From an uncultured Bacteroidales bacterium (lineage in GTDB: Bacteria; Bacteroidota; Bacteroidia; Bacteroidales; Paludibacteraceae), in the NCBI GenBank assembly GCA_902766045.1, contig CACXCA010000012.1:1-40538 (forward strand): DNA of 40,538 nucleotides, given 5' to 3'. The notes below the pieces were generated by a model that worked only from the letters and a program-made list of their open reading frames with translations, did not search any database and was not told the DNA's origin. Of this stretch, positions 29,757 through 38,301 are shown in pieces; the first letter of the stretch is position 1; the number at the start of each line of letters is the position of its first letter. The position numbers were made by a program, and so were the translations under genes.

Positions 29757-31061
29757 ATGCTAAAAAATGTAAAAAAAATGATGAATTACGAAGAAACCGT
29801 ACAATACATATACAATCGAATGCCTCTGTTTCAGATGGTTGGGAAATCAGGTTACAAAGAAGGACTGGAGGGTATGATAGCACTAGACGACTATCTGAAT
29901 CACCCTCACCATTCATTCAAAAGCATTCATATCGGAGGAACAAACGGGAAAGGATCCTGCTCTCATACAATAGCTTCATTCCTTCAGGAACATGGATACA
30001 AAGTAGGTCTTTTCACATCTCCTCATCTGAAAGATTTCCGTGAAAGAATCCGTGTCAACGGAGAGATGATACCCAAAGATTACGTTAAAAACTTCATAGA
30101 GAAACACCAACCTTTTATTGAACGAATTTGTCCGTCTTTCTTCGAAGTGACATTCGCCATGGCAATGGATTATTTCAGAGAAGAAAAAGTGGATTATGCT
30201 GTACTTGAAGTCGGGTTGGGTGGCAGGTTAGACAGCACCAACATCATTCAACCTATCGTCAGCGTAATCACCAATATCAGTCTCGACCACCAAAACATCT
30301 TGGGCGACACAGAACTGGATATTGCTAGAGAAAAAGCTGGTATCATTAAAGCTCACACGCCTGTTATAATCGGAGAAGCACAAGGCGAAATCAAAGAACT
30401 ATTCCGCAAAAAAGCGGAAGCAGTAAATGCTCCCATTCGATTCGCAGAGCAGATAGAAGCTAAGAAATTAAAGGAAGAAGAGATCGATGGAACACCTTGT
30501 CAGATATTTCAAATCGGCGACAGCATAGTTTCCACCCCTCTGCTGGGTGATTATCAGATAAAAAACATGACTACTTGTCGAATGACCATCGAGACAATCA
30601 GCATTGTTGAGAAATTTTTCTTGTCTGAAACGGAACTACAAAGAGGATTCCAGAATGTTATAAGAAACACCCATTTACTTGGACGATGGCAGATATTAAA
30701 CAAAAAACCATATACTGTATGTGACACTGGTCATAATGTAGGAGGAATTACCTATGTCGCAAAACAACTGCAAAACATTCCGCACGACAACATCCGAATC
30801 GTGTTCGGCATGGTAGGAGACAAAGATGTATCTCATGTGTTAGAGTTGCTTCCTAAAGATGCTATTTACTACTTTACACGAGCCTCCATCAAGCGCGCGA
30901 TGGAAGAGGATAAGCTGCAAGCCATTGCTGAGACGAAAGGACTACACGGGAATTGTTATCATACCGTACAAGAGGCACTAGAAGCGGCAAAGAAAGATGC
31001 CTCTCCTAATGACATCATCTATATCGGAGGAAGCACATACGTGGTGGCAGAGATACTCTAA
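29757..31061 (+). CDS. folC: Folylpolyglutamate / dihydrofolate synthase
   Basis: A 434-aa Mur-ligase-like enzyme adding glutamate to folates. It has the P-loop GGTNGKGSCSHT, TSPHLKDFRERI, EVGLGGRLDSTN and the C-terminal VCDTGHNVGG. The ATG at 29781 (MNYEETVQYIYN) matches where relatives start and may be the true start; the ATG at 29757 adds eight residues. A good Bacteroidota promoter lies at 29683-29713. It is the only clear plus-strand gene here and converges on the 7TM-HD gene with 9 bp between the stops. Confidence 0.96.
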   Translation: MLKNVKKMMNYEETVQYIYNRMPLFQMVGKSGYKEGLEGMIALDDYLNHPHHSFKSIHIGGTNGKGSCSHTIASFLQEHGYKVGLFTSPHLKDFRERIRVNGEMIPKDYVKNFIEKHQPFIERICPSFFEVTFAMAMDYFREEKVDYAVLEVGLGGRLDSTNIIQPIVSVITNISLDHQNILGDTELDIAREKAGIIKAHTPVIIGEAQGEIKELFRKKAEAVNAPIRFAEQIEAKKLKEEEIDGTPCQIFQIGDSIVSTPLLGDYQIKNMTTCRMTIETISIVEKFFLSETELQRGFQNVIRNTHLLGRWQILNKKPYTVCDTGHNVGGITYVAKQLQNIPHDNIRIVFGMVGDKDVSHVLELLPKDAIYYFTRASIKRAMEEDKLQAIAETKGLHGNCYHTVQEALEAAKKDASPNDIIYIGGSTYVVAEIL

Positions 31062-31072
31062 CTGAGTATCTC
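31050..31072. terminator. Convergent hairpin spanning folC and 7TM-HD stops
   Basis: A perfect 9-bp stem GAGATACTC/GAGTATCTC with loop TAACT. The loop holds the folC TAA. The right arm overlaps the stop codon of the convergent 7TM-HD gene. T tracts are poor on both sides, so termination is a guess; the hairpin itself is clear. Confidence 0.6.
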
Positions 31073-33146
31073 AAGCCTCCTTATCTTTATTCAATTCTGG
31101 ATAGACAATTCTCGTATGATAAAGAGATTTCAATTTCTCCTTTAAAACACTTTTTATCACATTGATCTGTTTCATCGAAATAGGAGAATCATTGTACAAT
31201 CCCTCATTCATCTGATTTGTAATTATCTTTTCTACTAAATCATTTATACTCTTATCCGTATATTCCGACAGGCTTCTTGAAGCAGCTTCAACAGCATCAC
31301 ACATCATCAAAATCGTCTGTTCTTTCGTGAATGGTGCAGGACCCGGATAGGTAAACAACGATTCATCCACCTCTTTATCAGGATACTTATTCTTATACGT
31401 ATTGTAAAAATACGTAGCCTTTCCCTTGCCATGATGGGTCCATATGAAATCCTGTATTTTCTCTGGCAATCCATATTTCCGAGCGATTTCCACTCCGTCC
31501 ATCACATGCCGAATAATTATCTGAGCACTTTTTATCTCATCATTCAATTCAACATGAGGATTCACTCCATTTTGATTCTCCGTAAAGAAAGTCGGATTAT
31601 TCATTTTTCCAATATCATGATAAAGAGCTCCTGTACGAACCAGCATCGGATTGGCATTCGTCGCCTTGGCAGCCGCTTCTGCTAAATTTGACACCTGCAT
31701 AGAGTGATTAAAACTTGCCTGCGCCACTTCTGAAAATCGCCTGAATATATCATTGTTTGTATTCGCCAACTCCACCAAAGTAGCATCGGATGTATAGCCA
31801 AATATTTTTTCTATAATATAAATCAACGGATTAGCAAATAGGAGGAACACACCATTAAGTAAGAAATAGAATAACACGTGAAGGTTAATCTGCTCCATCT
31901 CTCGTTCATGAATCAATGCGTATCCAAAATATAACACGATATAACTTATCACAATAATCAATACCGAACGAACCAAATGAGAACGTTGATAAATCGTTTT
32001 TAACGTACAGATAGATATCATACCAATGATTACCTGTAAGAATAAAAACTCAAACTCATTCGGCACTATAAACGAACAAATCAGTACGGTTGTCAAGTAG
32101 GTAAACAACGCCGTTCTTGTATCAAAAAATGCAGCGACAACTATCGTGATCAGTGCATAAGGAATCACGTATGTTGGAATAGTATGTTGAACAGCCCATG
32201 AGGTTATAACACAAAACATTGCAATCATCATAAGCATAAATGCACTGTCTCGTTTTCTGATTAGGAACTTACTACGGAACAAGTAGAAATAAAGGAAAAA
32301 CACCAACAAAGAGCATGCGATAATAATGCCCTGCCCTAACGCAATCATATTGGTATCCTTCTGATGACTGTTCTCTTCGATCTCCTGCTTATAAGAATTT
32401 AAGATATCATATTGTTTGTCTGTTATAATCTCTCCTTTATCTATGATTCGTTCTCCCATCTGTATCTGACCTTTCGTCAATGAGACAGTACGCAGCAACT
32501 CCTTTCGAAGACAGTCTGTTTTTTCTTCATCATAAATTACATTCTCATTAAGATAGTTATTGATATTATAAGACTGCAATATCGACCGGTCTAAATACGA
32601 AGGTGCATCATTAATAATCTTCTCGTATGCTGTTTTAGTCGTCATAAGATTCGTAAACACATACGATTTAGAGACATTCTCCCTCACCAAACGAATTTTG
32701 GTCACATTGTTTGCCAACTGTGTCTCATACACCTTGCCAGAGACAATTCCGATATTATATATCGTTGATAATTGTGAATCCAAATATTTGTAATATTGCA
32801 CCGTTATCTCATCCGTCTGTCCGAACTTCTCACGCAACAGCGCTCTACTTTTCGGCTTCACCTGTTCATCGTAATTGAATATAGGTTCAAAGTCTCTTAA
32901 CAAGGCCTCTTCTTCTTTGGCAATATCCTCACTGGACTTCCTGATTTCAAAGGCAAATGGAGCCGTTAGCTCATTATATTTCCACGGACTTCCTTTTTCA
33001 AACGAATAAGGGAATTTATTGATACTAGGATAAAACTTAAAGACAACAAAACCCGCTAAAATAAACAAGCCTGAGACGATAATATATTTCATTATAGTCT
33101 CTTTCTCTCCTTTGATATTGTTAATACTTAATTTGTTTTGTTTCAT
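31071..33146 (-). CDS. 7TM-HD phosphodiesterase (PgpH-like)
   Basis: A 691-aa membrane protein. Order: one N-terminal helix (KYIIVSGLFILAGFVVF), an extracytoplasmic 7TMR-HD region (about 40-265), a cluster of about seven helices (275-450) and a cytosolic HD domain with YHDIGKM near 505, VMDGVEIARKYG and WTHHGKGKA. Related PgpH proteins degrade cyclic di-AMP, so that is the likely role. I start it at the ATG at 33146 (MKQNKLSINN); a TTG at 33170 overlaps the -7 promoter box and cannot be used from it. An ATG at 33092 (MKYIIVSG) is also possible. Confidence 0.92.
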   Translation of the reverse strand: MKQNKLSINNIKGEKETIMKYIIVSGLFILAGFVVFKFYPSINKFPYSFEKGSPWKYNELTAPFAFEIRKSSEDIAKEEEALLRDFEPIFNYDEQVKPKSRALLREKFGQTDEITVQYYKYLDSQLSTIYNIGIVSGKVYETQLANNVTKIRLVRENVSKSYVFTNLMTTKTAYEKIINDAPSYLDRSILQSYNINNYLNENVIYDEEKTDCLRKELLRTVSLTKGQIQMGERIIDKGEIITDKQYDILNSYKQEIEENSHQKDTNMIALGQGIIIACSLLVFFLYFYLFRSKFLIRKRDSAFMLMMIAMFCVITSWAVQHTIPTYVIPYALITIVVAAFFDTRTALFTYLTTVLICSFIVPNEFEFLFLQVIIGMISICTLKTIYQRSHLVRSVLIIVISYIVLYFGYALIHEREMEQINLHVLFYFLLNGVFLLFANPLIYIIEKIFGYTSDATLVELANTNNDIFRRFSEVAQASFNHSMQVSNLAEAAAKATNANPMLVRTGALYHDIGKMNNPTFFTENQNGVNPHVELNDEIKSAQIIIRHVMDGVEIARKYGLPEKIQDFIWTHHGKGKATYFYNTYKNKYPDKEVDESLFTYPGPAPFTKEQTILMMCDAVEAASRSLSEYTDKSINDLVEKIITNQMNEGLYNDSPISMKQINVIKSVLKEKLKSLYHTRIVYPELNKDKEA

Positions 33147-33167
33147 AACCAAAAGTAAATTTCTTGG

Positions 33168-33175
33168 CAAAGATA
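33168..33175 (-). promoter_or_regulatory. -7 box for the 7TM-HD gene
   Basis: TATCTTTG matches TAnnTTTG. It covers the TTG that would give the longest reading frame, so translation must begin further in (33146). The -33 box is weak. Confidence 0.55.
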
Positions 33176-33325
33176 AAAATTAATTAACATTAAAAAAACA
33201 AGACGATGCACTATTTACGGATTGAACACAACACATCCGAGCAGAATGAATTCCCCTACTCTAGTCAAATCTTCTTTATTATTTACATTGTGATTTCAAC
33301 AAAACAAGTGACATTCATTAAATTG

Positions 33326-33400
33326 TGGTCCCACTAGGATTCGAACCTAGGACCCCCTGCTTGTAAGGCAGGTGCTCTGAACCAGCTGAGCTATAAGACC
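33326..33400 (-). tRNA. tRNA-Val (anticodon TAC)
   Basis: The minus strand folds as a 75-nt tRNA: acceptor GGTCTTA pairs with TGGGACC (two G-T wobbles), D-arm AGCTCAGCTGGTTCAGAGC, anticodon stem CCTGC/GCAGG with loop CTTACAA (anticodon TAC, valine), and T-arm CCTAGGTTCGAATCCTAG. The discriminator base is A, and CCA is not encoded. A promoter lies just upstream. Confidence 0.97.
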
Positions 33401-33430
33401 TTTATTCTCTCTTTCCTCAAAAGAACACCG

Positions 33431-33462
33431 CAAAATTAAACATTTTTCCGCATTTATTCAAG
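33431..33462 (-). promoter_or_regulatory. tRNA-Val promoter
   Basis: On the minus strand CTTG (33462-33459), a 20-bp spacer and TAATTTTG (33438-33431). Spacing and -7 box fit the Bacteroidota consensus. It lies 30 bp before the tRNA 5' end. Confidence 0.7.
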
Positions 33463-33552
33463 AAATAGGATGTTTTTTTACACAACAAATATACGTTGAT
33501 TTACATGAAATGAATATTGATGTGATTTATCATACCAAATTCCCATCTTTTT

Positions 33553-33580
33553 GCAGAGACGCACGGCCGTGCGTCTCTAC
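33553..33580. repeat. Palindromic repeat, type B copy 1
   Basis: A 28-bp palindrome with one mismatch: arms GCAGAGACGC and GCGTCTCTAC around ACGGCCGT. Same outer arms as type A but a different centre. It lies just beyond the rubredoxin terminator. Confidence 0.9.
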
Positions 33581-33591
33581 GAAAACACAAA

Positions 33592-33622
33592 AATTCCCCG
33601 AATTTTGATTACTCGGGGAATT
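33592..33622 (-). terminator. Rho-independent terminator of rubredoxin
   Basis: A 10-bp stem AATTCCCCGA/TCGGGGAATT with an 11-base loop, 17 bp past the rubredoxin stop, followed on the minus strand by TTTGTGTTTT. Confidence 0.88.
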
Positions 33623-33638
33623 CCTACAATTTATTACC

Positions 33639-33800
33639 TTATGCTTCCTCTACGAATTGATCTTTTCCGACAGAACACAAAGGACATTCAAAATCTTCCG
33701 GCACCTCTTCCCATGGCGTACCTGGATTAATATTTGCCTCAGGGCAACCTACTTCAGGGTCATATTCCCATCCGCATACTTCACATACATACTTCTTCAT
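33639..33800 (-). CDS. Rubredoxin
   Basis: A 53-aa iron protein, read directly: MKKYVCEVCGWEYDP then PGTPWEEVPEDFECPLCSVG. The two CxxC pairs (Cys6/Cys9 and Cys39/Cys42) bind one Fe as in all rubredoxins. It shuttles electrons, commonly to rubrerythrin, whose gene lies 116 bp upstream on the same strand. A strong terminator follows 17 bp past the stop. Palindromic repeats sit on both sides of it. Confidence 0.96.
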   Translation of the reverse strand: MKKYVCEVCGWEYDPEVGCPEANINPGTPWEEVPEDFECPLCSVGKDQFVEEA

Positions 33801-33888
33801 TTTCAATATAAATTAAATTGTTTAATGGTGAGTTCTATAAATTCATTTCGTGAGATTTTAGAATTTATTTCTATTCTCTTTTGGTTTT

Positions 33889-33910
33889 GAGACGCACGGC
33901 CGTGCGTCTC
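33889..33910. repeat. Palindromic repeat, type B copy 2
   Basis: A perfect 22-bp palindrome: GAGACGC arms around ACGGCCGT, followed by TAC as in the other copies. It lies between the rubrerythrin stop and rubredoxin. Confidence 0.9.
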
Positions 33911-33916
33911 TACCAC

Positions 33917-34456
33917 TTAAAAATTATCCACATGAACTTCGAAATAAGCCTGAGGATGAGCACATGTAGGACATATTTCAGGAGCTTTCAGTCCCACTAC
34001 AATATGTCCACAGTTTCTACACTCCCAAACCTTCACTTCACTCTTCTCGAATACCTGTGCTGTCTCTACATTTTTCAACAATGCACGGTAACGCTCCTCA
34101 TGACGTTTTTCAATAGCTGCGACTAATCGGAACTTCTTCGCCAATTCAATGAATCCCTCCTTTTCTGCTGTTTTAGCAAAGCCTTCGTACATCTCTGTCC
34201 ACTCATAATTCTCGCCGTTAGCAGCCTCTGCAAGATTTTCTGCTGTTGATCCGATTCCTTCTAATTCTTTCAGCCAAAGTTTCGCATGTTCTTTTTCATT
34301 GTCTGCTGTTTGCTGAAAGATAGCAGCTATTTGTTCAAATCCTTCCTTCTTTGCTTTCGATGCAAAATAAGTATATTTATTACGAGCCTGACTTTCCCCT
34401 GAAAATGCCGCTTCAAGATTTTTCTCTGTTTGTGTACCTGAATATTTGTTAGCCAT
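33917..34456 (-). CDS. Rubrerythrin
   Basis: A 179-aa non-heme iron peroxidase that reduces hydrogen peroxide in anaerobes. The diiron four-helix domain (about 8-135) has Glu/ExxH ligands in [20 protein letters not shown] and [10 protein letters not shown]. The C-terminal rubredoxin-like domain has CRNCG and CPTCA. It starts 28 bp after the symporter stop and may be cotranscribed with it, but an own promoter cannot be ruled out. Confidence 0.97.
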   Translation of the reverse strand: MANKYSGTQTEKNLEAAFSGESQARNKYTYFASKAKKEGFEQIAAIFQQTADNEKEHAKLWLKELEGIGSTAENLAEAANGENYEWTEMYEGFAKTAEKEGFIELAKKFRLVAAIEKRHEERYRALLKNVETAQVFEKSEVKVWECRNCGHIVVGLKAPEICPTCAHPQAYFEVHVDNF

Positions 34457-34484
34457 AATACGTAATTATTTAATGATTAAAAAT

Positions 34485-36056
34485 TCATTGTTTGTTCTTC
34501 TGCGTTAACAAGCTGACAACAACAATCGTAATGCACGATAATGGGAATGCAAACATGATAGGATCTACAAATTTCATCATTCCATCCGTCACCAAAACAT
34601 CCGTTCCAAACAAAGATTTACAAATCCCTAATGCCGTAGCTTCTTTTGCATGAATAAATACCAACATCAACATCGTAGCGACCACGCCAACCCACATACT
34701 TGCATAGGCACCCTCCTTTGTAACCTTTTTCCAATACAAAGCACAGAAATAGGATGGCAAAAATGCTGAAGCACAAATACCCATAAACAAAGAGGTTGAG
34801 ATGGCAATAATCGGTGAATCGTTTCCCTCACCTAACACGAAACATATAATAAAACTTATCAGAATAGAGACTAACACTGCAAGACGAATCGCAATTGTTG
34901 TTCTTTTCTTGGCTGTTTCATTCTCCACACAAGATCCATAGATATCAGATCCGGCAGCAGCTGCCATTGTATGGAACTGTGCACTTAAAGTGGACATACT
35001 TGCCGACAAGATACACAACATGAAGATTGTTGTAAACCATGTAGGCATCACACGACCGATAAAGTAAGGAATGATCTTATCTGATGCTTCCACCATGTTG
35101 ATTGAAACCGCTCCATCATTCTTCCAGAAATAAAGATTTGAAAGCGCACCAACATGATATACAACACCTACCGTTATAATTAAGAAGACACAACCAATGG
35201 CTACGCCCTGATTTAACTTCTTCGTACTATTAACAGTCATAAAACGTACGACCAACTGAGGTTGAGCCAAACAGCCGATTCCGACACCCATAATCAATGA
35301 TGTCACCAAAGTGTACCACTGTTGTGAACCCCATGCTGGCATAGAGGTCCATCCTCTGTGTCCGACTGCACTCAGTTTCTCTGGCACTTGATCCGAAATG
35401 CTTCCCAATGCTGCATTGGCTTCTGAAAAGCCCATACCTAAAGCCTTATATACACCAACCACCAAGAAAGCCATACATAAGAACATGATGACCGCCTGTA
35501 ATGCATCGGTGTACATCACACCTTTCATACCTCCTGCAATCACATAGGATGCAACAATAACCGTAAATACCAGCAAAGCTAAATCAAAGTCAATGCCAAA
35601 CACCTCTTGCATACAGAAGACACCTCCACGAAGAACTGCTGCTGCATACAACGGCATGCAGATAAATATCACGGCAGCCACAAAAACTCTGATCTTCTTT
35701 GATTCATAAAATGCACCTAAGAACTGAGCAAAAGAACCCACTTTCAGCTTCGCACCTATTCGTCTTGTCGGGCGTCCAAAGACAATAAATGCAATGACAA
35801 CACCAACAAACATATTTAAAAACATCAGCCATTGGATTCCCATACCAAATGTAGCGGCAACACCTCCAAAGCCTACAATTGCAGAGGCGGAAATAAATGT
35901 CGCACCATAAGACAATGCCATTACTATCGGATTCATCTCTCCTCCTCCAATGAGGAAGTCTTTTGAATCTTTCGTTTTCTTGTATCCTAAATACCCTAGA
36001 AATGCAATGGACAAGAAATAAACCATTACAATTAAGTACATTGAGAAATTATCCAT
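34485..36056 (-). CDS. Sodium:solute symporter (SSS family)
   Basis: A 523-aa inner-membrane transporter with about 13 predicted helices. It has the SSS-type stretch ISASAIVGFGGVAATFG early on, SYVIAGGMKGVMYTDALQ and SAQFHTMAAAAGSDIYG. It resembles the acetate/proline/pantothenate branch, but the substrate cannot be read from sequence. It starts 11 bp after a 41-aa accessory peptide gene. Since paaK and an ACT gene lie upstream in the same run, an aromatic or small carboxylic acid is one plausible substrate. Confidence 0.93.
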   Translation of the reverse strand: MDNFSMYLIVMVYFLSIAFLGYLGYKKTKDSKDFLIGGGEMNPIVMALSYGATFISASAIVGFGGVAATFGMGIQWLMFLNMFVGVVIAFIVFGRPTRRIGAKLKVGSFAQFLGAFYESKKIRVFVAAVIFICMPLYAAAVLRGGVFCMQEVFGIDFDLALLVFTVIVASYVIAGGMKGVMYTDALQAVIMFLCMAFLVVGVYKALGMGFSEANAALGSISDQVPEKLSAVGHRGWTSMPAWGSQQWYTLVTSLIMGVGIGCLAQPQLVVRFMTVNSTKKLNQGVAIGCVFLIITVGVVYHVGALSNLYFWKNDGAVSINMVEASDKIIPYFIGRVMPTWFTTIFMLCILSASMSTLSAQFHTMAAAAGSDIYGSCVENETAKKRTTIAIRLAVLVSILISFIICFVLGEGNDSPIIAISTSLFMGICASAFLPSYFCALYWKKVTKEGAYASMWVGVVATMLMLVFIHAKEATALGICKSLFGTDVLVTDGMMKFVDPIMFAFPLSCITIVVVSLLTQKNKQ

Positions 36057-36067
36057 ACCTATCTTCT

Positions 36068-36193
36068 TTACTCTACATTATCTTTTTCATCATCTTTGTT
36101 CCAATATTTCACGCCAAAGATGACAGAACCAATCACACATAGTATGGACAATAAATACACTATCCATATTCCTGGATCTGAAATACCAAACAT
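36068..36193 (-). CDS. Symporter small accessory protein (41 aa)
   Basis: A 41-aa peptide read directly: MFGISDPGIWIVYLLSILC followed by VIGSVIFGVKYWNKDDEKDNVE. One membrane helix spans about 8-29, then a Tyr-Trp and an acidic tail. It sits 11 bp upstream of the SSS symporter. This matches the small accessory subunits that pair with SSS transporters in Bacteroidota and other bacteria. It is too short to be found by length alone; context is the main support. Confidence 0.87.
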   Translation of the reverse strand: MFGISDPGIWIVYLLSILCVIGSVIFGVKYWNKDDEKDNVE

Positions 36194-36258
36194 ATTTTCT
36201 ACTCTTTAGGTGGACTCTATAGATTTTTTAATCGAACCATCTATCGGCCCACAATTAT

Positions 36259-36684
36259 TTATAAACTATTTAATTCTGCCTCTGACAGATTATTTAAACT
36301 ATATCGGCGAATTACATCATTTGCTGCATCAATATTATTTGTGCGCAAAATCAATACCGATTTCTGATTGATGGAGAAGCAATACATATATTCAATGCTG
36401 ATGCCTCCTTTTGTGAAATATTCAATGGTTTCCGCAATTTTACCCATTGATGAATCCACCGAGATAGCCATCACTGTATTGAGATTCGCACTCACGCCAT
36501 TCTCTTTTAGCAACTGTAATGCTTTAGGCTGATTGGAGGTGATCAATCGTAATATACCGTAATCCGATGTGTCTGCCACCGTTGCCGTTATTACACGAAG
36601 ATTCTCCTTGCTCAGGATGGAGAGAATTTCATTCAGACGTCCGAACTTATTCTCCAAAAAAATAGATATTTGATTGATTGTCAT
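36259..36684 (-). CDS. ACT domain protein
   Basis: A 141-aa protein made of two ACT-like halves: the first opens with TINQISIFLENKFGRLNEIL, the second with TVMAISVDSSMGKIAETIEYF. ACT domains bind amino acids and control enzymes. This type often follows phenylacetate-CoA ligase in anaerobes, and here it starts 11 bp after that gene. A role sensing an aromatic amino acid is inferred from context. Confidence 0.9.
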   Translation of the reverse strand: MTINQISIFLENKFGRLNEILSILSKENLRVITATVADTSDYGILRLITSNQPKALQLLKENGVSANLNTVMAISVDSSMGKIAETIEYFTKGGISIEYMYCFSINQKSVLILRTNNIDAANDVIRRYSLNNLSEAELNSL

Positions 36685-36695
36685 AACTAAATCGA

Positions 36696-38006
36696 TTAAT
36701 GATTCTTTCTTAAATCTTTCACTCTAACAGCCTTCCCTTCCGACTGAGGCAAAGAGCCTTTTTCTACCAATTTAACTTTCGGTGTCAATAATATTTCGTC
36801 TTTCAATTGACGAGTGATCTCTTTCATCAAAGACTGCAACTTAGTGTAATCATCCGTATGTAGATCGCCCAATTCTACTTCCACCAACATCTCATCATTG
36901 TTACCGACTGTGTCTATCGTTATCAAATAATTCATTCCCAACTCTTTAAAGTTCATCAACACTCTTTCTATCTGAATAGGGAAAATGTTAACGCCTTTTA
37001 CGATCATCATATCGTCTGAACGACCTTTGATACGTGAGATTCTTCTATGTGTTCTTCCACATGGACATTTGCCTGGGAGAATGCTGGTTAAATCACGTGT
37101 ACGATAACGAATCAATGGCATGGCCTCTCGACATAACGTCGTAAGCACCATTTCTCCTGTTTCACCCTCCTTGACAGGTTCAAGTGTTTCTGGATTGATG
37201 ATCTCAACAATCACCAAGTCCTCCCATATATGAAGACCATTTTGCTCCTGACACTCAAATGCGACACCCGGACCATTCATCTCTGACATACCAAAGCAGT
37301 TATAAGCCTTCAATCCTAGAAGTTCTTCAATACGTTTCCGCTGCTCTTCAGAATGAGGCTCGGCACCAATACACATGATTTTTAGCTTTGTATCCTTCTT
37401 TGGGTCCAATCCCTCTTCACAAAAGACCTCAGCCAAACGAGTGGCATAGCTTGGTATTGTATGCAATACGGTTGTTCCAAAATCACGGATGAACTTAATC
37501 TGTCTCTTGCTATTTCCTGCAGCAGCAGGTACCGTAAGACAGCCTAGGCGTTCCGCACCATATTGATATCCCAAACCACCTGTAAACATACCATAGCCAG
37601 AAGTGTTTTGAAAAACATCCGTATTACGAACACCCACCATATACATGCATCGAGCCACCTGGTTTGCCCATGTGTCAAGATCCTTCTGCGAATGTAAAAC
37701 TACAGTCGGATTTCCTGTTGTTCCACTTGAGGAATGAAGACGAACAATCTTTTCCATGGGAACAGCGGCAAAACCGAATGGATAGTTACTACGAAGGTCC
37801 TCTTTGGTAGTGAACGGGAACTTTCTTAAATCATCCAACGTCTGAATCGTGTCAGCCGTTAAACCTTTTTCTGCATACAATTTTTTGTAAAACGGTGAAT
37901 TCATGGCATGTGCTACCGTTTTCTTCAAACGCTCCAACTGGAGTTTTTCGAGATCTGCACGATTCATCGTTTCAATCTCTTCTTCCCAATACTTCTCTGT
38001 CATTTT
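36696..38006 (-). CDS. paaK: Phenylacetate-CoA ligase
   Basis: A 436-aa adenylate-forming enzyme activating phenylacetate or related aryl acids with ATP and CoA. The AMP motif is SSSGTTGNPTV, followed by CFGMSEMNGPG and the C-terminal hinge GRSDDMMIVKGVNIFP. A Cys pair in GKCPCGRTHRRI is typical. I start at the ATG at 38006 (MTEKYWEEEI): the longer frame from a TTG at 38069 would overlap the promoter -7 box. In gut Bacteroidales this enzyme often acts with 2-oxoacid:ferredoxin oxidoreductase on aromatic amino-acid breakdown products. Confidence 0.95.
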   Translation of the reverse strand, partial: KMTEKYWEEEIETMNRADLEKLQLERLKKTVAHAMNSPFYKKLYAEKGLTADTIQTLDDLRKFPFTTKEDLRSNYPFGFAAVPMEKIVRLHSSSGTTGNPTVVLHSQKDLDTWANQVARCMYMVGVRNTDVFQNTSGYGMFTGGLGYQYGAERLGCLTVPAAAGNSKRQIKFIRDFGTTVLHTIPSYATRLAEVFCEEGLDPKKDTKLKIMCIGAEPHSEEQRKRIEELLGLKAYNCFGMSEMNGPGVAFECQEQNGLHIWEDLVIVEIINPETLEPVKEGETGEMVLTTLCREAMPLIRYRTRDLTSILPGKCPCGRTHRRISRIKGRSDDMMIVKGVNIFPIQIERVLMNFKELGMNYLITIDTVGNNDEMLVEVELGDLHTDDYTKLQSLMKEITRQLKDEILLTPKVKLVEKGSLPQSEGKAVRVKDLRKNH

Positions 38007-38066
38007 ATTATATACTTTTTCTGCATACACTATACGTGATACAACTTCTTGATCTTTATATCGTAA

Positions 38067-38098
38067 CAAATTTATATAAATTCATCTACTTTAACAAA
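38067..38098 (-). promoter_or_regulatory. Promoter of the paaK operon
   Basis: TTTG (38098-38095), a 20-bp spacer and TAAATTTG (38074-38067): a full match to the Bacteroidota consensus. It leaves a leader of about 55 bases before the paaK ATG at 38006. Confidence 0.8.
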
Positions 38099-38254
38099 AC
38101 TTGTACATCAAATACTCTTATAATTATATCTATATTTTATAACTGATTTTATTAGACTCAGTCTCTACGCCCATGCAAATTTAATCATCTTTTTCTATTC
38201 TTCCCTATATATGTGCCGATATTTCCTACCCTATTCCTATTGTATATACAAAAA

Positions 38255-38278
38255 AAAGGCGAACCGAAGTCCGCCTTT
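38255..38278 (-). terminator. Rho-independent terminator of the surface lipoprotein gene
   Basis: A 10-bp stem (one G-U pair) capped by the very stable TTCG tetraloop closed by C-G, followed on the minus strand by a run of eight T including the last stem bases. It lies 24 bp past the lipoprotein stop. Confidence 0.93.
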
Positions 38279-38301
38279 GTAATTTACTAATTTAGCAATG
38301 A

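Noticed and set aside
38007-38069. TTG start giving 21 extra residues on phenylacetate-CoA ligase
   Set aside because: The codon overlaps the -7 box of a consensus promoter, and the extra residues are not typical of the family.
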